Assembly: GCF_043555985.1 (NCBI RefSeq)
Contig: NZ_JBIGIC010000002.1
Span: 496,001-560,000, forward strand
Length of the DNA: 64,000 nucleotides
DNA from: Pelomonas candidula
GTDB taxonomy: Bacteria > Pseudomonadota > Gammaproteobacteria > Burkholderiales > Burkholderiaceae_C
Direction: 5' to 3'
Shown here piece after piece: positions 19,788-28,274 of the stretch. A program made the translations under genes and the position numbers. Numbering within the stretch: position 1 is the first letter of the stretch; the number at the start of each line of letters is the position of its first letter. The notes beneath the pieces were generated by a model. That model worked only from the letters and a program-made list of their open reading frames with translations. It was not told the DNA's origin and searched no databases.

Positions 19788-20199
19788 CCAGCTCACGCAC
19801 CCAGTCCGGCAAGGCGATCGCCTTGTCGGTCCGGGCGTCGAACCACAGCGTCGTCGCGCCGCCCTCGGCGTAGACGACGCCGGGCTCGTCCACGCGTTCC
19901 AGCGTGATCCACGTCTCGAAGCTCGTCCGGCCCGGGTCGCTGACGTAGTGCTTCGCCAGCACCTCGCCCGGGCATTTGAGCTGCCGGTAGAAGTTGCAGA
20001 ACGCGTTGACGATGACCGGCCCCTGCCCGCCCGGGTTGGGCGGCGCGCCGATGCTCGTGAGCCAGTCCACGCGCGCGATCTCCAGGTAGCGGAAATACAG
20101 CGTGTTGTTGATGTGGCCCATCGCGTCCATGTCGCCCCAGCGCATGGGGATGCGGGCCTCGTAGGTTAGCTTCTTCTGCGCCGGGACGACAAATCTCAT
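19780..20199 (-). CDS. Acyl-CoA thioesterase, 4HBT/YbgC family
   Basis: A 139-residue hot-dog-fold thioesterase. The active-site segment RWGDMDAMGHINNTLYFRYL (residues 20-39) has the conserved aspartate and HINN motif of the 4-hydroxybenzoyl-CoA thioesterase/YbgC group, which hydrolyses acyl-CoA in the cytoplasm. Its start overlaps the stop of the YceH gene by four bases, so it is the last gene of an SDR-YceH-thioesterase operon. Its 3' end overlaps the convergent TonB receptor gene by eight bases. Confidence 0.9.
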
Positions 20200-20819
20200 G
20201 GCGCGATGCCCAGCTCTGCGGCGATGCGGTTGACGAGTTGGCGCAACGAGGCAACCTCGGCGCGCAGCAGGGCCACCTCTTCATCGCGCGGCAGGGCGGC
20301 AGCCACCGCATGCTCGACCGACGCCACCGGCCCGCACAGCAGATGCGCCCAGCGCGCCTCCCGCGCGCCAGGTGCCTTGGGCAGCTTGACGGCGAAGGGC
20401 TGCTCGCGCCCGGCCAGTTCCTCCAGGAAACCCTCCACCGACGACACGTCGGCGAAGCGATGCAGCCGCTCGGTGTTCTGGCGCAGCTCGGCCGCCGTCT
20501 GCGGGCCGCGCAGCATCAGCTGCGTCAGCAGCGCCATGGCAGCGCCGGGCACGCCCAGGCCGCGCGCGAAGTTGTGCTCGTAGCGCACGACACGGCTGCC
20601 GCTGACGGTGTTGACGAGGTGCAGCGCCTTGAGCTCCTCCACCGTCGCCAGCACTTCGGCTTCGCTGACGTCCATGACCGGGTCGCGCGCCGTCTTCTGG
20701 TTGCAGCCGGCGGTCAGCGCATTGGCCGACAGCGGGTAGCTGTCCGGCACGGTGGATTCCTTTTCGACGAGGACGGCGAGGACGCGGGCCTCCAGTGGGG
20801 TCAGGTCACGACGGCTCAT
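20196..20819 (-). CDS. YceH family protein (DUF480)
   Basis: A 207-residue protein with two winged-helix domains. The DUF480 signature is seen as LTPLEARVLAVLVEKESTVP followed by YPLSANALTAGCNQKTARDP. A C-terminal coiled region (EEVALLRAEVASLRQLVNRI) could mediate dimerisation. The molecular role of YceH is not established; its fold suggests DNA binding. ATG 20819 overlaps the stop of the SDR gene by one base (TGATG). The longer open frame upstream of this ATG is antisense-free but lies inside the SDR gene and is not coding. Confidence 0.9.
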   Translation of the reverse strand: MSRRDLTPLEARVLAVLVEKESTVPDSYPLSANALTAGCNQKTARDPVMDVSEAEVLATVEELKALHLVNTVSGSRVVRYEHNFARGLGVPGAAMALLTQLMLRGPQTAAELRQNTERLHRFADVSSVEGFLEELAGREQPFAVKLPKAPGAREARWAHLLCGPVASVEHAVAAALPRDEEVALLRAEVASLRQLVNRIAAELGIAP

Positions 20820-21601
20820 CAAACACCAAATCCATCGTCGGCTTGAATCACCGCGCCATTGATGAAATGGCTCTCGTTGGCACACAGCATCAGCAGCGCG
20901 GTGTCGAGGTCCTTGGGCTGGCCCACGCGCTTGCGCGGCAGCAGGTCGACGAGCTTCCTGCCCTGCTCGGTGTCCCAGTGGTGGTGGTTGATCTCGGTGT
21001 CGATGTAGCCAGGGCAGATGGCGTTCACGTTGATGCCGTACTTGCCCCACTCCAGCGCCATCGCCCGCGTCATGTGGATGACGGCGGCCTTGCTCATCGC
21101 GTAGACGCCGATCTGACCCAGCACGCGCAGCCCTGCCATCGACGCCACGTTGACGATGCGCCCGCCGATGAAGGTGCCTGGCGCCGCGCCGCGCGCACGG
21201 GCCAGCATGCGCTTGCCCACCTCCTGCGCGACGAAGAACGCGCCGCGCGTGTTGGTGTCCATCACGAAGTCGTAGTCGTTCTCGGTGACGTCGGTGAGGC
21301 GCTGCGTCGTGCTGACGCCCGAGTTGTTGATGAGGATGTCCAGCGTGCCAACCTCGGTCTCGGCGTGAGCGACGGCGGCCTTGATGCTGGCCACGTCGGT
21401 CACGTCCAGCTGCACGACATGCGCATCGCCGCCGTTGCCCTCGATCTCGGCGCGCAGATCCTTCAGCCGCTCGATGCGCCGGCCGGCCAGCACGACGCAC
21501 GCGCCGGCCTGCGCAAGCGTGCGGGAGAACTGCGCGCCCAGCCCGCTGGACGCTCCGGTGACGAGGGCCACGCGGCCTTCGAGGTTGATGGAGTAACTCA
21601 T
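20819..21601 (-). CDS. Short-chain dehydrogenase/reductase
   Basis: A 260-residue classical SDR. It has the NAD(P)-binding TGASSGLG at 15-22, the NNSG strand, the catalytic serine region NVASMAGL, YAMSK with catalytic Tyr and Lys, and ICPGYIDTE. The aspartate-free loop after strand two (LAGRRIERLKDL with arginines) favours NADP(H). ATG 21601 is preferred to 21631 because GAGGCAG precedes it at good spacing. It begins the operon with YceH and a thioesterase. The thioesterase neighbour and the divergent ETF-QO suggest acyl-CoA metabolism, for example a 3-hydroxyacyl dehydrogenase, but the substrate is not determined. Confidence 0.9.
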   Translation of the reverse strand: MSYSINLEGRVALVTGASSGLGAQFSRTLAQAGACVVLAGRRIERLKDLRAEIEGNGGDAHVVQLDVTDVASIKAAVAHAETEVGTLDILINNSGVSTTQRLTDVTENDYDFVMDTNTRGAFFVAQEVGKRMLARARGAAPGTFIGGRIVNVASMAGLRVLGQIGVYAMSKAAVIHMTRAMALEWGKYGINVNAICPGYIDTEINHHHWDTEQGRKLVDLLPRKRVGQPKDLDTALLMLCANESHFINGAVIQADDGFGV

Positions 21602-21656
21602 GAGACTGCCTCTTCGTGATGCTTGGCCCATCCTACCGGCCTAGAGGTCGGGCACT

Positions 21657-21680
21657 AAAAAAGCACGATCGTTCTTTTTT
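21657..21680. promoter_or_regulatory. Near-perfect 24-base dyad, TetR-type operator candidate
   Basis: AAAAAAG, CACGATCGTT and CTTTTTT form a 24-base palindrome with a single mismatched pair (C at 21664 against T at 21673). The ACGATCGT core is of the kind recognised by TetR-family repressors. It sits between the divergent SDR and ETF-QO genes, about 50 bases before each coding start region. TAGAAT at 21695-21700 could be a -10 element for ETF-QO. Confidence 0.65.
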
Positions 21681-21730
21681 TGAATCCACCTCCTTAGAAT
21701 CGCGCCCAATTCAGTTTTCGGAGACTCGGC

Positions 21731-23407
21731 ATGACATCAGAAGAAATCCTGGCCCAGTTCGGCCCCCGCGAGTCCATGGAGTACGACGTGGTCATCGTCG
21801 GCGGCGGCCCGGCGGGCCTGGCCACGGCCATCCGGCTCAAGCAGATCAAGCCCGACGCCAACATCGTCGTGCTGGAGAAGGGCTCGGAGCCCGGCGCCCA
21901 CATCCTGTCCGGCGCGGTGATGGACCCGCGCGCCATCACGGAGCTGTTCCCCAACTGGAAGGAGCTTGGCGCGCCGCTGAACCAGGCCGTGACAGGCGAC
22001 GACGTGCTGCTGCTCAACGAGACCGGCAGCACCCGCATGGCCGACTGGCTGGTGCCACGCAACTTCCACAACCACGGCTGCTACGTCATCAGCCTGTCCG
22101 ACGTCGTGAAGTGGATGGCGCAGCAGGCTGAGGCGCTCGGCGTCGAGATCTTCCCGGGTTTCGCCGCCGCCGAGGTGCTCTACGACGAACAGGGCCGCGT
22201 CAAGGGTGTGGCCACCGGCAACATGGGGCTGGGCAAGGACGGCGAACCGACCGACCATTTCCAGCTCGGCATGGAGCTGCTGGGCAAGTACACCGTCTTC
22301 GCCGAAGGCGCGCGCGGCCACCTCGGTAAACAGTTGCTGGCCAAGTACAAGCTGGCAGAAGGCAAGGACACGCAGACCTATGCCATCGGCATCAAGGAGT
22401 TGTGGGAAATCCCCGCCGACAAGGCCCAGCCCGGCAAGGTCGTGCACACGGCCGGCTGGCCGATGGAGGGCGACACCTTCGGCGGCGGCTTCCTGTACCA
22501 CCTGGACGGCAACAAGGTCACGCTGGGCTTCGTCATCGGCCTGGACTACGACAACCCCTACCTGAGCCCGTTCGAGGAGATGCAGCGCTGGAAGGCCCAC
22601 CCGGCCATCCGCGCCCATATCGAGGGCGGCAAGCGCATCGGCTACGGCGCACGCGCCATCAACAACGGCACGCCGCAGGCCCTGCCCAAGACCGTGTTCC
22701 CGGGCGGCTGCCTCATCGGCTGCGACGCCGGCTACCTGAACGCCGCCCGCATCAAGGGCAGCCACGCGGCCATCAAGAGCGGCATGCTGGCCGCCGAGGC
22801 GCTGGCGCCAGCGCTGGACGCCGGCCGCGCGCAGGACGAGCTGACCGCCTACCCCGAGGCCTTCGAGAAGAGCTGGCTGAACGAGGAGCTGCAGCAGAGC
22901 CGCAACTTCAAGCTCTGGTTCAAGAAGGGCAAGACCGTCGGCGAGCTGATGACCGGCATCGAGCAGTGGCTGCTGCCCAAGCTGGGCGTCAAGACGCCGC
23001 CGTGGACGCTGCACAACCACAAGGCCGACAACACCGCGCTGCGCCCAGCAGCCGAGTGCAAGCCCATCGCCTACCCCAAGCCGGACGGCAAGCTGACCTT
23101 CGACCGCCTGTCTTCGGTGTTCATCTCCAACACCAATCACGAGGAAAACCAGCCCGCCCACCTGACGCTGAAGAGCGACGCGGTGCCGGTGCAGATCAAC
23201 CTCGCGAAGTACGCCGGCCCCGAGAGCCGCTACTGCCCGGCGGGCGTCTACGAGTTCGTGCCCAACGAGGCCGGCGGCGGCGAGCGTCTGCAGATCAACG
23301 CGCAGAACTGCGTGCACTGCAAGACCTGCGACATCAAGGACCCGACGCAGAACATCGTCTGGGTCACGCCGGAAGGCGGCGGCGGTCCCAACTACGCCGG
23401 CATGTAA
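21731..23407 (+). CDS. Electron transfer flavoprotein-ubiquinone oxidoreductase
   Basis: A 558-residue membrane-associated FAD and 4Fe-4S enzyme that passes electrons from ETF, reduced by acyl-CoA dehydrogenases, to ubiquinone. The FAD site VVIVGGGPAGLATAIRLK is at residues 20-37, followed by EKGSEPGAHILSGAV and the hydrophobic ubiquinone region. The C-terminal cluster ligands are in CPAGVYEFVP and CVHCKTCDIKDP. Length and full-length similarity match the bacterial/mitochondrial enzyme. Ribosome site CGGAG lies ten bases before the ATG. The dyad at 21657-21680 suggests control by a TetR-type regulator of lipid or branched-chain amino-acid catabolism. Confidence 0.95.
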   Translation: MTSEEILAQFGPRESMEYDVVIVGGGPAGLATAIRLKQIKPDANIVVLEKGSEPGAHILSGAVMDPRAITELFPNWKELGAPLNQAVTGDDVLLLNETGSTRMADWLVPRNFHNHGCYVISLSDVVKWMAQQAEALGVEIFPGFAAAEVLYDEQGRVKGVATGNMGLGKDGEPTDHFQLGMELLGKYTVFAEGARGHLGKQLLAKYKLAEGKDTQTYAIGIKELWEIPADKAQPGKVVHTAGWPMEGDTFGGGFLYHLDGNKVTLGFVIGLDYDNPYLSPFEEMQRWKAHPAIRAHIEGGKRIGYGARAINNGTPQALPKTVFPGGCLIGCDAGYLNAARIKGSHAAIKSGMLAAEALAPALDAGRAQDELTAYPEAFEKSWLNEELQQSRNFKLWFKKGKTVGELMTGIEQWLLPKLGVKTPPWTLHNHKADNTALRPAAECKPIAYPKPDGKLTFDRLSSVFISNTNHEENQPAHLTLKSDAVPVQINLAKYAGPESRYCPAGVYEFVPNEAGGGERLQINAQNCVHCKTCDIKDPTQNIVWVTPEGGGGPNYAGM

Positions 23408-23473
23408 GTCCCCTTGCGCTGCCTCCGCGGAGGCCGATAGGCTGCGGCCTCTTCGGCATCCCCAGGAGACGGC

Positions 23474-24301
23474 GTGAGCGACGGAAAGATCAGGGTCGGC
23501 ATCGGTGGCTGGGACTTCGAGCCCTGGCGCGACAACTTCTACCCCCACGGCTGGCCGCAGGCCCGTGAGCTGCAGTACGCCAGCCAGCGGCTGACCGCCA
23601 TCGAGATCAACAGCACCTACTACGGTGCGCAGAAGCCCGCGACCTTTGCCAAGTGGCGGCAGGAGACGCCCGACGGCTTCGTGTTCTCGCTCAAGGCCAT
23701 CCGCTTCGCGACGCAGCGCCGCGTGCTGGCCGACGGCGCGGACTCGATCAAGCGCTTCATCGAGTCCGGCATCGCCGAGCTGGGTGACAAGCTCGGGCCC
23801 ATCGTCTGGCAGCTTGCACCCACGCACAAGTTCGACGCGGCCGACCTGACGGCCTTCCTGGAGCTGCTGCCGGCGCAGGTCGACGGCCTGAAGCTGCGCC
23901 ACGCGCTGGACGTGCGGCACGACAGCTTCCGCTGCACCGAGTACCTGGCGCTGGCCCGCAAGTTCAATGCGGCGACGGTGTTCACCGAGTCCGACGACTA
24001 CCCGCCCATTGCCGACGTGACGGGCGATTTCGTCTACTCGCGCATCATGCGCACGCACCCGGACGAACCGCTGGGCTGCAAGCCCGACGTGTTCCCTGCA
24101 CTGGCCGCGTCGGCCAAGGCCTGGGCCGACGGCGGCGAGCCCGACGGCCTGCCACGCGTCGATCCGGCAGCCGATAAGGCAGCGCCGCGCGACGTCTTCG
24201 TCTACTTCATCAGCGGCGCCAAGGAGCGCGCGCCGCACGCCGCGATGGCCCTGCGGCGCGCCCTGGGCGAATCGGTCAAGGCGCCTGACGACGGCGCCTG
24301 A
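23474..24301 (+). CDS. DUF72 family TIM-barrel protein
   Basis: A 275-residue protein of the DUF72 (YecE-like) family. The opening strand IRVGIGGWDFEPWRDNFYPH and AIEINSTYYGAQKPATFAKW are family hallmarks, and FVFSLKAIRFATQRR follows. The fold resembles sugar-isomerase TIM barrels; the activity is unknown. GTG 23474 follows AGGAG at good spacing (CCAGGAGACGGC). It lies 66 bases after the ETF-QO gene and may be co-transcribed, without an obvious functional link. Confidence 0.9.
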   Translation: MSDGKIRVGIGGWDFEPWRDNFYPHGWPQARELQYASQRLTAIEINSTYYGAQKPATFAKWRQETPDGFVFSLKAIRFATQRRVLADGADSIKRFIESGIAELGDKLGPIVWQLAPTHKFDAADLTAFLELLPAQVDGLKLRHALDVRHDSFRCTEYLALARKFNAATVFTESDDYPPIADVTGDFVYSRIMRTHPDEPLGCKPDVFPALAASAKAWADGGEPDGLPRVDPAADKAAPRDVFVYFISGAKERAPHAAMALRRALGESVKAPDDGA

Positions 24302-24307
24302 CGCCCT

Positions 24308-27190
24308 TCACTTCGCGGGTGCCGCCTCCGGCGCCCGCGCCACCACCTCGATGGGCTGGCGGCCGGCCAGTCCGTGGAAGAAGGCCTGCAGCTGCTCGAC
24401 CGTGACGGCGCGCAGGCCATCGGCCTCGCCCAGCATGGCGGCCTTCATGCGCGGCTCGGCCAGCACGCGCGGCAGCCAGAAGGCCCAATGGCCGTTGTGC
24501 TCTGGCGCCTTCAGCGCGGTGTCCAGCAACGGCTGCCTGGCGCGCTGCAGCTCGTCGGCGCTCACGGGCTTGTCGCCCAGTTCGCGCAGCTGCGCGGCCA
24601 GCACCTCGCGCAGGCCGTCGAACTTCTCCGGCGGCGTCTCGATCTGTACCGCGAAGGCGCCCTGCCCCGGCGTGTCCAGCGAGCCGCCGCCCGAGGCCTG
24701 CGGCGAGTAGGTGATGCCCAGCTTCTCGCGCACCGTATCCACCAAGCGCGCCTGCAGCAGCGCGGCAGCCACCCGGCCGGTGTTGGACAACGCCGGATCG
24801 GCCCAGTGGTCGGGCATGCCCCATTGCCAGCCAAACACGGCCTGGTCGGCGCGGCCGCGGTGGAAGGCCACGTGCGGCGTGCCGCCGTCGGCCAGCGCCG
24901 CCTGCCGCAGGTCGACACGCGGCGGGCGTGGCCGCTCGGCGCCCGAGCCGAAGGTGGCCTGCACGGCAGCGATCGCCGCGTCCACGCTGACATCGCCGAC
25001 GATGACGACATCGGCCGCCCCCGCCAGTGGCCCGCGCAGCATGGCGGGCAGTTCGTCGGCCTTCGTGGCCGCGATGTCGGCCGCGCTGGGCATGATGCCC
25101 AGCCTTGCGTCGCCGCTGTTCATCACCCGGCTGCGTTCGCGCTGGAAGACGATGGCCGGCAGGGCCTCGAACTGGTTGGACATCATGGGCGCCACGCCGG
25201 TGAGCTTGTCGGCCATCTCGGGCCGGAAGCCCGGGTCCCGCGCGAAGGCCGCCAGCACCTGCAGTTCGGCCAGCAGGTCGGCCGGGCGGGTGTTGCCCTG
25301 CAGCACGAAGTTCGACTTGTCGACCGCCAGGTTCACGCCGATCAGCTTGCCGGTGGCCTGCTGCCACTGCGTCAGCTCGGCCACGGAGCGCTGGCCGGTG
25401 CCGCCCAGCGGCATGAAGTTCAGCGCCCAGACGGCGTGCAGCTGCTGCGGCGCGAGGCCGGCGCGGCCCTGGCCCAGGCGTGCCTGCACACTGAGCTTGT
25501 CCTTCTCCTGCGCCGTGCTCTTCACCACCAGCCGCGTGCCGTTGGCGAACTGCACGGTGGTCGTACCCAGGTCGGCATCGGTCGACTTGCTGGTGATGGC
25601 GCTGGCCGGGCCGAAGTCGGTGTACGGCCAGTCGACGGCCGTCACCGCTGCCTGCGCCGCCAGCGGGCGGGACAGTGCCTGCGCCACCTGCTGCTCCAAC
25701 GCGCCGACGCCGGCGGGACCGGCCTTGGCGCTGCGGAACACCAGTGGCTTGCCGCCGAAGTCGCGGCGCAACGCGGCGGTCAGCTCGTCAGGCGTGATGC
25801 CGGCCAGCATCGGTTCGGCCTCGGCCAGCGTCTGCGCGGCGCTCTGGTAGAGCCCGTCCTGGTGGGCGGAGTTCAGCAGCGCGTCGGCGATGGCCGCGTG
25901 CTGCCGCGTCGGCGCCTGGGCCACGGCCGACTGCAGGAAGCTGCGCACCGTCGGCAGCACCCGTTGCAGGTCGGCCGGTTGCACGCCCTGGGCCTGCAGC
26001 TGGCGCAGCACCTCCACGGCCGAGTCCAGCGCCGCGGACCACCGCTCCGGCGGCGCGACCACCATCAGCTGGGCCTCGCCCGCCACCTTGTAGACGGACG
26101 GCTGCACACCGCCCTGCGCGCCGAGATAGGGGCTGCCGGCCTTGAGGCCACGGTCGGCCAGGTGCAGGTTGAGCACGGCTGCGGCAAGCTGCCTCACGAG
26201 CTGGTCGCGCGATGCCGCCAGCGTCGGCGGCCGGTTGTCGGGCGGCAGCAGCCAGCTCAGTGCCAGCGTGTCCGGCGCGCCATCGGCCACGAACTCGGCC
26301 GCTGCCTGGGCCGGCCGCGGCTTGCCGAGGTCCAGCACCTCGGGCTTGCCGGCGCGCTTCCAGCCGGCAAAGCGTTCGCGGATCTGCCGCTCCACCGCGT
26401 CGACGTCGACATTGCCCACGACCACCAGCGTCGCGTTGTCGGGCCGGTAGTTGGCCTGGTAGTAGCGGCGCAGGCGCTCGGCCGTCGCGGCCTGGATGGT
26501 CTCGATCTGGCCGATGGGCAGGCGCTGCGCGACGCGCGTGCCGGCCAGCACGAGCTGCTGCTGGGCGATGTAGGCGCGCAGCGGCGGCACGTCGCGCACC
26601 CGCTCCTCGGACAGGATGACGCCCTTCTCCTGCTCGACGAGCTGCGGCTCCAGCTTCAGGCCATCGCCGATCTCGCGGAACAGCATCAGCCCCGTGTCCA
26701 GCGCGGCGGCGTCGGCCTTGGGGAAGTTGAAGTGGTAGACCGTCTGGTCGAACGCCGTGAACGCGTTGGTGTCGGCACCGAACGCCAGCCCCTGGCGTTG
26801 CAGCATGCGCACCACCTCGCCGTCGGGCACATGGGTGCTGCCGCGAAAGGCCATGTGCTCCAGGAAGTGGGCCAGGCCGCGCTCCTCGTCCCGCTCCTGC
26901 AACGAGCCCGACCCGATGTGCAGCCGCATGGCCACGCCGTCCTTGGGCGTCTCGTTGTGCTGGATGGCATAGCGCAGCCCGTTGGGCAGGCGGCCGAAGC
27001 GCACGGCCGGGTCGGGCGCACGCTGCACCAGCTCGTGGCCCCACAGCGGGCCGGTCGCGGTCACGGCCGTGGCCGCCTTGGCCTCGGGTGCTTCGGCCCG
27101 CGCTGCGGGCGCCAGCAGCAGCCCGCCACCGGTCAGGGCCAGCGCCGCCGCCAGGGCCGTCGCGCGCATGAAGAACATCGGCTTGCTCAT
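24308..27190 (-). CDS. Exported M16-family zinc metallopeptidase
   Basis: A 960-residue periplasmic pitrilysin-type peptidase with two full M16 halves. A signal peptide occupies residues 1-32 (ending PAARAEA). The inverted zinc motif HFLEH is at 108-112, with the downstream glutamate in the EEKGVILSEER-like segment (EQEKGVILSEERVRD near 180). The second half (about 500-960) lacks HxxEH and would act as the non-catalytic partner domain. It would degrade peptides or process proteins in the periplasm. The gene stops six bases from the end of the convergent DUF72 gene, so the two share a very tight convergent junction. Confidence 0.92.
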   Translation of the reverse strand: MSKPMFFMRATALAAALALTGGGLLLAPAARAEAPEAKAATAVTATGPLWGHELVQRAPDPAVRFGRLPNGLRYAIQHNETPKDGVAMRLHIGSGSLQERDEERGLAHFLEHMAFRGSTHVPDGEVVRMLQRQGLAFGADTNAFTAFDQTVYHFNFPKADAAALDTGLMLFREIGDGLKLEPQLVEQEKGVILSEERVRDVPPLRAYIAQQQLVLAGTRVAQRLPIGQIETIQAATAERLRRYYQANYRPDNATLVVVGNVDVDAVERQIRERFAGWKRAGKPEVLDLGKPRPAQAAAEFVADGAPDTLALSWLLPPDNRPPTLAASRDQLVRQLAAAVLNLHLADRGLKAGSPYLGAQGGVQPSVYKVAGEAQLMVVAPPERWSAALDSAVEVLRQLQAQGVQPADLQRVLPTVRSFLQSAVAQAPTRQHAAIADALLNSAHQDGLYQSAAQTLAEAEPMLAGITPDELTAALRRDFGGKPLVFRSAKAGPAGVGALEQQVAQALSRPLAAQAAVTAVDWPYTDFGPASAITSKSTDADLGTTTVQFANGTRLVVKSTAQEKDKLSVQARLGQGRAGLAPQQLHAVWALNFMPLGGTGQRSVAELTQWQQATGKLIGVNLAVDKSNFVLQGNTRPADLLAELQVLAAFARDPGFRPEMADKLTGVAPMMSNQFEALPAIVFQRERSRVMNSGDARLGIMPSAADIAATKADELPAMLRGPLAGAADVVIVGDVSVDAAIAAVQATFGSGAERPRPPRVDLRQAALADGGTPHVAFHRGRADQAVFGWQWGMPDHWADPALSNTGRVAAALLQARLVDTVREKLGITYSPQASGGGSLDTPGQGAFAVQIETPPEKFDGLREVLAAQLRELGDKPVSADELQRARQPLLDTALKAPEHNGHWAFWLPRVLAEPRMKAAMLGEADGLRAVTVEQLQAFFHGLAGRQPIEVVARAPEAAPAK

Positions 27191-27390
27191 GTCTCGTGGG
27201 TTTCCTTGTCAGGTCTTGCCAGATGAAGCTGCCGCCACGGCAGCGGCGCGATCATTCCCCAATTCACATCAGGAAACCGTATGGAACCGGGTGAATAGCC
27301 CCCGCGGACACATCGATCACCCTTCCGGGCGGATGAGCGGCACGGCACGAGCGGCCACGCGCTGACGGGGCCATCGAGTGGCCTCCTATC

Positions 27391-28167
27391 ATGGCGGCCA
27401 TGGATTTCCCGCCCCTGCTCAGCCTGCGCCCGCATGGCGCCGACCGCGACGAAGAAGTGGCCGTCGAAGTACCCGTCGCGCTGACCGTGAACGGCATTTC
27501 GCAGGCCGTCATGCTGGCCACGCCGGCCGATCTGGAGGACTTCGCCCTCGGCTTCGGCATCGGCGAGGGCTGGTTCATGACGCGACACGAACTGCTGGAC
27601 GTCGAGGCCACGCCGCAGGCCGACGGCATCGAGTTGGCGCTGACCGTGACGGCCGCCTGCGAGCAGCGGCTGAAGACGCGCCGCCGCACGCTGGCCGGCC
27701 GCACCGGCTGCGGGCTGTGTGGCGTCGAGAGCCTGGCCCAGCTCGGTAGCCGCCGGCCTGCAGCCATCGAGGCGCCGCCGGTGATGCTGGAACGCGGGGC
27801 GCTGGACCATGCACTGTCTGTACTCCCCACCGCGCAGATCCTGAACGCCCGCTGCGGCGGCCTGCACGGCGCGGCCTGGTGCCGGCCCGACGGCAAATTG
27901 GTGCTGGCGCGTGAGGACGTCGGCCGTCATAACGCCCTGGACAAGCTCATCGGCGCCCTCACCCGCCAGGATGCGGACGTCCGAGGCGGCTTCGTGCTGA
28001 TGTCCAGCCGCGCCAGCTTCGAGCTGGTCCACAAGACTGCCATGGCCGGCGCAGGCTTGCTGGCCTGCATGTCGGCGCCCAGCAGCCTGGCCATCGCGAC
28101 GGCGGGCGAGCTGGGTGTGCAGCTCTGGGCCTTCGTTCGCGAAGGCCGCGCGACAAGGTACGCGTAG
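27391..28167 (+). CDS. fdhD: Formate dehydrogenase accessory sulfurtransferase FdhD
   Basis: A 258-residue FdhD. The enzyme passes sulfur from IscS to the molybdenum cofactor before its insertion into formate dehydrogenase. The essential pair C107 and C110 is seen in GCGLCG, and the nucleotide/cofactor-binding stretches LAREDVGRHNALDKLIG and GFVLMSSRASFELVHKTA are intact. ATG 27391 or 27400 could start it; the N-terminal nine bases make no difference to the domain. No formate dehydrogenase genes are in the window, so its partner must be encoded elsewhere. Confidence 0.95.
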   Translation: MAAMDFPPLLSLRPHGADRDEEVAVEVPVALTVNGISQAVMLATPADLEDFALGFGIGEGWFMTRHELLDVEATPQADGIELALTVTAACEQRLKTRRRTLAGRTGCGLCGVESLAQLGSRRPAAIEAPPVMLERGALDHALSVLPTAQILNARCGGLHGAAWCRPDGKLVLAREDVGRHNALDKLIGALTRQDADVRGGFVLMSSRASFELVHKTAMAGAGLLACMSAPSSLAIATAGELGVQLWAFVREGRATRYA

Positions 28168-28274
28168 GGCTTGCCGATCTGCCCCGGCCGGCGGGAAAGC
28201 TGAAGCAGCAGGCGCCTCCCGCGCAGGCTGCGGCCACCAGGATGAACGCGGGAGTCCCCGGACCGGGCGCTGGA

